From positions 5,915,001-5,979,000 of the forward strand of contig JBAMJR010000053.1 of the NCBI GenBank assembly GCA_038501785.1: a stretch of DNA of 64,000 bases, in the 5' to 3' direction. The first letter of the stretch is position 1. Each line of letters opens with the position of its first letter. The notes beneath the pieces are model-generated. The model was not told the DNA's origin. It worked only from the letters and a program-made list of their open reading frames with translations, and searched no databases. The DNA is from Myoxocephalus aenaeus (Eukaryota; Chordata; Actinopteri; Perciformes; Cottidae). Shown here in pieces: positions 37,101 through 46,029 of this stretch. Both the position numbers and the translations under genes were made by a program.

Positions 37101-40100
37101 TGGCAACATATCTTTTTGCTGGACCAACCAGTAAAGTAGCTCTGCTCAAGACTCTCGCAGCAGATGGAATTGTTGCACTGGCTTTTCAGACGTAAACTAA
37201 ATAAAATGTTCTTTTTACTTTTCACTTTGGTTGCTATTGCCCACTGTTGTGAGTATAACTCCAAATCACATGCAACAATTTAAGTTTGCCTTGAAACAAA
37301 CACTGAACTACAGCTCGAAGGTGACGTAAACACACGGGTAGACAAAGAATGGAAAGACACATACTAAATACACAGGGGAAGGCAGGCAACGAGGCGCAGG
37401 TGGAAACAATGAGGGCGGGGCTTTGCAATCACACAGGGGGAGGAGTCTGGAACGAGAACAGGTGAAGGGAATAAACAATCAGGAAACACTGGGAAGACAC
37501 ACACAGAATACACACGGTGTTACACCTTCGTTATCTTTCTCTTGATGTCTCATGAGCCTGTGTAGCCCGAGGTCCTCTGCCTACAGGAAGCTATACCTGA
37601 TAACTATTCCTGCATCCCAGTGAGAGAGTGAAAGTCAGGGCTTTTGTTGTCAGAGGTCTTCAAGACTGTGTGCAGTGATTTGCCTGAGGAATTCAGGCTG
37701 GCACAGCCAGTATCCTGCTCCAATTCTCTTCTTTACCACAAGTAAACTGAACTTTTTGATTTAAATTTTTTGCTTACATTGATTTGATGATTTTATTCAT
37801 CATGAAGCTTGTTTGCACGTTTCAACGTATGTGTTTGCAAAGGTTGTGAATGAGTTTTCTCCCACCACGAAGCCCTCAGAATCCACCCCGCTGCATGTTG
37901 TACTCCCTCTCAGGGGAAAAACAACAGCTGACTTGGTTGTTTGACATTACCGGTTCACTAATATCACGTGTGTTTCTGATATTATGTGACCTGCTGTCAA
38001 ATATTTATGTAGAAGCCAAGTTAAGATGCACATTTTCAAATTGATTAATAATGTATTTCTCATTTTGGGGATTATGAAAGCTTCAGTTCAGCTCCTCTGC
38101 TCACATGTTCTGCCAATTAACCTTACATAACCTTATTATGCTTTACCCCTGTTTTACTTTACTAACCTTTCTGCTTTACTGATCTGTCCCTTTGTCTTTT
38201 ATCCATTTTAATTGTGAGGAACTTTGTAACCTAATTCCTCAGAAGTGGTATGTAAATAAGGGTATTATTTATCTCTTTATATTATTATACTGTTAAGCAT
38301 GCAGTGTGCTATCAATTATGTGGCTTTTTAAGCCATCATGCTAAACCACTAACTGAGCGGAAATTATGTAAATCATATGCAAATTGCATTCTGCGTGGAT
38401 GCTGTCACACGCACGTAGAATGCTTTACAGCATTCATGAGCCGAGAAAGCAGCAATTATTTGTGACAGTCAGATGAAGAAAACAGAGAGGCGGGCGGGCG
38501 GAACAGAGCCACTGACACAGAGACAGATGAGTACAAAGAGAAAGACAAACATCAGCGCAAACGAACAGAGGGAGGAGGACGGGTATTAAAATGTTAAGAG
38601 CGAGGGCACAACACGGAGAGGAAAAGAGATTGAAGAGAGGAGAAGGAGAGTGACGGAGACGCGGCTGTGTCCCATCCATCATGGAGTGTTTAGCGGGCTC
38701 CAAGTGCTTATGAATGATGTTGGGACACAGATCAGTCAGACTAGAAAGTGAGGACTGGGCACACACAGATGGGTGTTGCGGATTCTAATGTAGTCTGAAA
38801 AGTTCATCTGCATTTAAAGCTTGGAAATAAATGAAAACTTCTCAAATCCGCTGAATAGTCAACTAGTCAACGCAAACACCAAAGATGTAAATGCTGGTTG
38901 TTGTAAATACCAAAAGAAGAACTGGAAGTTACTATTCAGAGGGCATGCATTTTTTTAATAATGTTCCTACTGGTAGTTTGATTGAGGAAATATCTGTGGA
39001 TAGACACTAAAAATAGTTTGTAATATCACTTAAATTCCAGCACTCCAACTTTGTGAAGGGAGGAGTGAGCCAAAAACTGTTGCATCCGCCCTTTGGGCCC
39101 TTTTTTGCTCTTTTAATAAATGGAAAAATTACGCAAAATACTCCTAATGCTGCATTATTATATATTTCCTGACACAAAAAGTGTGAGGAATAAAAAATTC
39201 AGTGTGCTGTGTTACTATGATAGTTTAGTTTAAATCATGCATGACTCCTTGCACCGGGAACAAGGTTTTGTTGTCAAAGTCATATTCTCTGTGAAAAGTG
39301 CAGATAGCCCTGGTCCCTGCTGGTCAGCCCCAATTCCTGTTTCTCTGCGTCTCCCGTCTCCCTCTGATTTTGTCTTCCTTGTCTGCTTTCACATTCGATC
39401 TCTCCCTCCTTTTGTCACTATGGACTTCATGCTGTCTTTCCTTTGCTCTTCTTCACTTTATCTTCCTCGATCTGTCAGCCTTTTATCCGTCTCTCCGAGT
39501 ACATCTGCTCCGCTCTCATCTCTGGCTTTCAGATGCGTACTGCCGTTGCCGTCTGCCTCTCCGAGCATCTGTAGCTTTAGCCTGACAAACACCTCAGTTA
39601 ATCACATGACAGTCATCCTAATTAATTAAAACTTGGGTCATATGACATTGAGGGAGCACCGAACACTGGAGTCTGTTTTAATCAGACTCACTGTCTGCTT
39701 GCATGGGCTTCATTAATCTCTTCCATGAAAGGAGGGAGATTGCGAATCATCACTTTGTTCCACGCCGTCTTTCAAGTCTTACACATCATTTCTCACATTG
39801 GATGAACGCACGCAGACATGCAGGAGCATGCACGTACACACGCCGCATGGTTGAGTGGAGAGAAGCTGCTGTTTCATAAGCCAGGTCGTGGCAGGTCGGC
39901 CCCCTGCGTACAACATATTTCCACACACTGTTTGCTCCTCGTCTCCTCACTTTACTCTCTGCTGCCTGTCCACTCACTTCTTCTTCTACTCACTTATATT
40001 TGGCTCTTTCTCTCCAGGCTACTATTCATATTTTCTCATGTCTTCTTTCTCTCTGATCTGTTTTTTTTTCTCCGTCTTTCTATTTTCTGCTGACGTCCTT

Positions 40101-43100
40101 TTTATGGTCCCTGTCATCTTTCCTTGATCATCTCGGCTGCATATGTTTTTATATATAGACGAGCTTTATTTTGCTGTAATGGGGCCACTGGGTATGTGCT
40201 TTAACTTCCCTGTTGAGATACTGCAGCTACTTTATAATTGTTCATTTCCTTCTGCAGTTCGTGCAAAGGTCAGGAGGCCACTTATTAGTCTTTGTCTCTA
40301 TAATCTATGTTAAATAGTAAATATTAGAACCAAATGCTGGTGCAGGTGCAGCATGTCCATATATCCGCCGAACAAATTATTAAAACTTGGTTTTGGACTA
40401 TTGGTCAAAGCAAGCAGTTTATTCAATGCACCTTCATTGTCCATACTCTTGCTGTATGAGCTGTAAATACAAGACCAAAATGCTTTCGGCTGCACCGTTC
40501 CATCAAATGGAAATATTCTCGACGTCTTGTGCATTTTAACCACTTTTTCCCAAAATTCAGCCTGACATATTCGGTATCTTTTAAAAACTTTGGGTCTGCC
40601 ACTAGAATGTTAACTCTGGGTTCTTTCGTGTTTTAACAAAGCCTGGACAAACAACATACGGTTGTGCGGACTGTTCTTCCAGATTCATCATCATCAAAAG
40701 ACTTTTCCACAGCGCTACGAGGGATCAAAAACTCCACAGGATATCTTTTAATTAATGTATTAGATGTTCATTTTCTGTCATTCATCTTAACGTGCAATCA
40801 ATAAATCATGTCGGCACTATATTTCACACTCTCCACCCCTCATGCACTAGTTGCAGCTCTTTTCAGAATGAGACTGTTGGCTCACAGCTTGAATCTAAAA
40901 TGCTGTCACTGTCCCCTCACATCTCTTGTCTTCCTACCTGCCGTTTGTCTTTCAACGCTATTTTAACTCATCTTGTTTTTTATTCGCTTGTGTATCCTTA
41001 ACTCCCCATCTATTTATGCTGTCTTAAGGTATGTCAGAATATTTTAAACTATAAACAGTTCCTCAGAGTGGCGTTACGGATTTCGGTTTCTTTTATCACA
41101 CTTCGCCAGCGACTTGTCAACTACTCAGAAGTAGCTCCCATATAGGCACTTCATTTAGCTGAGAAAGGTCTTACGCGTTTTTTTAAATCCCCAGTGCAAT
41201 AGGATCTTAAACGCCTGGAGAACAAGACACTCAAAACACAGACAGTAGCAGACTGACTCTCGATTTGATGCTTTTCACGTTGTTTACTGGCTCATTTGTG
41301 TGAAGTGTGCTCTTGTGGGAAATTACTGTATTATTTTCATTACTAGAACACAATGACAGTGACATGATGACGACAGCTTTGCAGGTCTATATTATACATA
41401 CAGTGTTACTTACACAGTGACAACTTATAGTCTTGATTTTTGTCTCGTAATTCTCTCTTTGTCTCCCAGTTGTCAGAAGCCAGGGACAAGACACTTGAAG
41501 GTGTGACCCGAACTGTTGATTACAAAGAACTAAAAGGCAAAGACCTGTCAACTGTAGACCTGGTCAAGAAGATCGAGCAGGTAAACAACATTACAAGATG
41601 TTTAATGTGTGTGCGCATATTGCAGAGGAGCATTTTATTTTTTATTTTTTTCAATCATGGTATCTACTTAAAGAATGATGGTCTTATTTTCATGTTTTTT
41701 TTTAATGATGAGACACATTCCTGAACAAAGGCCATAATCATGGCATCCCTATGCATTTAGCTGGAGGTGAATCTAGCAGAGAGGGAGAGGCAGTGGCTGG
41801 AAAAAGAACTCCTCGTGGACCAGGTGACCCGGCTCTCGAAGCCACTCAGCGAGCAGGCGGAGAACTGCCATCAGGACAGACTCTCGCTGGCTATGAAGGT
41901 AAGATCCACTTTGACACGGACAAGAGACGAGGCTTAGCCCATGTACACACAGACAGAAACACACATAAACGCTCAGATTAACACACACGTGCAAGGACAC
42001 TTGTTATATCATTCACCTGTTTCTTCACAGTTGTTTTACCTCCCTCTGTGTCTCTCTCACGAACACACTCGCACATTGTTTGAGGGGCATGAGCGGTCCA
42101 TGTGAGGAGCACGCAGAGCGGGCATTAAGGAGTTCACCGAGCATTCCAGTTTCCTTGTGCTCCGGCTCTCTTTCCCTCTCACTGACTGTCTGATATAAAT
42201 AGCTTCAAGAACCAGGTTCAACAAGGTTGTAATAACTTAGGAAATGCAACAATGACGTGAATGAAGATGAATTTGGCATTGTAATGTACTGCATCAGCAT
42301 TTGACGTCAAGACAGATCAAAATCAAATCAAATATTTTGAACTATTAACTTCACAACTTTAATCTTGTGTGTATCAATCATTAACTCTGAGTCCAAATGC
42401 AGCTTGAATCCGTGTACGATTCAGCTAATCTGTGTGTTTGTGTTGTCTGTCTGTAGTTAAACGAGCTCCGAACTCTCATAATCGACACCAACCACCGCAT
42501 GATGGCCGTCTCGGCAGAACTCTCCATGAAGCAAGCTGTTGCTTTGTCTCTCCAACAAGAGATCAAAGAGAGAGAGCTCCAGGTCAGAGATGGTCCCAGC
42601 CACTCACAGCTCAAACCATGCACCAGCAACAGTGGGCTCTTGGATGAACATTCACCCCTCAGTCTCCCACTGCCTTTCTTATTGTTCCTGTCTCTCTCCA
42701 CTGAACGCAATCGAAGACCAGTAACGTCTCGCTGTGTCCCATCATTCACCTCGAACCTATTTGTCTTGCTTATTTGCACAGAAAAACAAATCGGGAGGCA
42801 AACTGAGACAAAATAATATTAATTAATCATTTTCATTCAGAAAACTCCAAGAGGTACATGACAATGAAATGTCAATGAACGAAAAAGAAACCATGCAAAA
42901 ATAAACTAATTAATTAATGCAATGAACTCACCCGGGTGAGGTAACTTAGTCATTCCCTATATCGTCTTATTGTTAGTGGGAAGTCTTGAAAGAATGGCTT
43001 TAGTTTCACATTTCCCACACCCCATCTTGTCTGTGAAGCTTCTGACAGTCAGGCTTTCTACTTCAACATGACATTGTGAAAGAAAGCTTGTTGTTAAAGG

Positions 43101-45953
43101 ACGAGCAACTAACAGCACTGTATTTATATTACGGTGTTATTGGTGAGGATTAGTAGTCTTGTACATATAACCACCTGAACCTGTGTGAAGTTAGCATGTG
43201 TTTGTTTGTGTGGAGACGTGGCCTCAAAGCTCACGTCTGACTGCCAGTGATTTTCACTGCCACGGCTCCCTGATGATCTCGTGGCTTATGGAGGACAGAA
43301 CATTAGATTCTTTGTATAAATTATAATTACTTAAACTTCGATGACAATCGCCAAAGAAAATGACTGCGAAAAGACCAGAAATATATATATATGTATTATA
43401 CACATCCCCCACCACAACTCTTTATTCAACAGGCTGTTATTAAGTCAAAACCCCTGGATGACACCATCCTCGTTGCAGGTACAGGTTAGGTATCTGCAGG
43501 ATTCAGGGCTGTCACAATATCAGATGTTTTTTACTCTATTATCGTGGCCAAAATAATTCCTGATATCGATATTTTTACAATATCTTAAGAAAAATATCTT
43601 AAGAAAAAAGAAAAAAAGCTGGCACCAGCAGCCCATGAGCAAATTCCACATCCATAGCAACCAAGAGAAGTTCCAAGGTTGTTCACATTCAAGCCACATA
43701 ACCTGATTTAGCTACCTAGCTGCCTGCTCCTACACGTGGTGAAAATAACAGTAAGTCAGCCTCTGATTGCTTATCAAATAAGTCATGTAGGTGTGAAACA
43801 TTATTCTGATGTTCAGTTGAATGCGATTGTGAGTTAGGGGTGAGGCTAAGGCTTAAATTACAATAAGCTAACTGCCTTGCATCTCTCCTGGCTTGTAGAA
43901 AGCAATCGTTAGTTAAACACCTTTGTTTTGCACCGCTCCATCATTTATTGTTTTTCTGGGTGTCAACCTCGATAAAAAAGTAATGTAGTAGTAATCAGGT
44001 GGTAATCAGGTGGTAATCAGGTGCCAGATCGTAAACACGAATCCAGGACCAAAATGGAGGACACAGCGCCGGGAAAAAAACTAAAATATGGCGAGACAGG
44101 ACGTGCACCTCTGGTGTCGTTGACCCAGGGAGGAGGGGCCTACTTTGAATGTTCAAAACTTTAAAAAAGTATTTATTCTGCCTCTAAGACAAAGAGGCAT
44201 CAGTTAAATCTCAAATATGTTGAACAGAAAGTCTCACTGTTGTCTGTCTCAATTAAAGATTAAACTACTAAAATGATTTCCCGAAATGCCTTCCAAATGT
44301 ATCAAGAGACGTGTGCTAATAACCTGAAGAACCCCTGAGGCTGATGTATGCCTGCAGCTGATGTATGCCTGCAGCGCGCCGCTGCCACAAGTAGAAGTAG
44401 AAAATACAGAGGCATAACTTTGCCCAAATTCTGACAGTAATGCGACCATCTGTTTTTCGGGCGCAGTTAGAGTCGAATTGAGCCAGGAGAGTGCCGAGTG
44501 ATAGGAATACAAAGTGTTTCGCTCTGCCCCTGTGTTCCCAGATGGACAGGTGCCAGAGGCAGCTGGAGCAGGGCCTGCCACCATGCCCTGAGTTAGAGGC
44601 GGAGTGGAGGAGGATGCTCCGAGACAAGAAGAGGCGACAGAGGGACAAAGAGGAGAGAGAGAGGGTAAAGACACACACACACACACACACACACACAAAG
44701 ATCACCGGTCAAGAATTGATTAAAGCACTGAGGGGCATGGAAAGAAGATAGAATGACAAAAGGAAATAGAAAGAAGTGGAGCGGGGGACACGACGTGGAG
44801 CAGCAATCGATTAAGACTGAGGGACAATAGGGGCGGCTGTACACCTGGACATGCACAGACTCAGACGGAGAAGTGAGTAGAAAACGCTCCGCACACAGAG
44901 ATTAGACAGGACGGAGGGTTGTTTTCCCCACATGCACAAAGACGAGGCAAGAAGAGCAAACAAACAGAATTAGACGCGGTCTACACAAGAGAGGCACACA
45001 GACGGGGATCAGTTGTGTCTGAAGCCGGTCTGTTGTTGTAGCGATTTGTATTTTCTCACCCAGTTTATTTCAGCTGATAGCCACTGGCCCAGAAAGACGC
45101 CACACTGCTCTGAATGCACAATGCATAACCAATAAATACAAAATCGGAAGAACCCTGCAGAAGCCGAAATGTTAGTGTATCTGATTTAAGAATTCACGCT
45201 TTTTTTACTACATTTAAAGATTTATTATTTTTCAAGGGCCTCTTTTTGAAATGTAAATGTATTTCATGAACCTGATGAGAAGAATATGTTTTGTCCTGTT
45301 TATTTATTGCCAGTTCCTGCAAAAAAAATTGCATTCAAATCCATTATTCCTTGTTTTGTGTGGAGTCCTTAGATCACATGCCAACAGATAAACTGTTCAT
45401 ATGCATGAGAAAATCGCCATCTCTTTGAAGTCCAGTTAGATTTAGGCGCAGTTCATTTGCATGCTGTTGTGGGGTGAAAGTCAAAGGGAGGGCTATAGTG
45501 TCGCGAGGACATGTGCACACTGGGAGAGTTTTTTCTATTTTTTTCCTCAGCAGAAGGCTGATCCATCATCCATATTGGCTTCACATCAATTTTTTTCCAG
45601 CCACTGCCAGTGACAAAAACAGTCTTTTTATGATATATATTTATACTGTGTGTTTACTAAAAACTACAATACCCAGCTGTTTACTCTACATCACAGCAGC
45701 TTTCAATTGATGTTGTTGTTCATCACTTCTCATCCTGTGGGTGTGTCAAAGTCATCGGTGCATCAAAAATGGATCAAAATTGAATCAGTGGTTGTGATTC
45801 TTGTCTCATGCACTCAACTGTTCTCTCGTGCCTTTGTATTATCTTGAAATTAAAACATACATTTGTTATTCCATTTTCATGATTGAAATTCAGGAATTCA
45901 AACTATTTAGTCCAAGGTCTTGCAGTCTTGCATCAAATATTAAACCTGCCTCT

Positions 45954-46029
<76 letters not shown>

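Larger units (their letters stand above)
33250..41469. other. ccdc146 intron 17 (8.2 kb), no gene seen
   Basis: Long intron without a supported exon on either strand. It contains microsatellites at 33435, 34079 and 36644, dispersed repeats near 35500-35880 and 37270-37510, a purine-rich tract near 34790-34820, and low-complexity pyrimidine-rich frames near 39300-40090 that look non-coding. Confidence 0.5.

Noticed and set aside
38434..38766. 110-residue minus-strand frame
   Set aside because: Produced by a GA-rich tract; no recognisable motif and no supporting splice signals.
39237..40127. Several plus-strand frames of 90-130 residues rich in Ser, Leu and Phe
   Set aside because: They come from pyrimidine-rich intron sequence; no splice structure, motif or codon bias supports a gene.
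43381..43392. Short (AT)n run as an origin-like or regulatory element
   Set aside because: Only 12 nt and common in AT-rich introns; nothing else supports a function.
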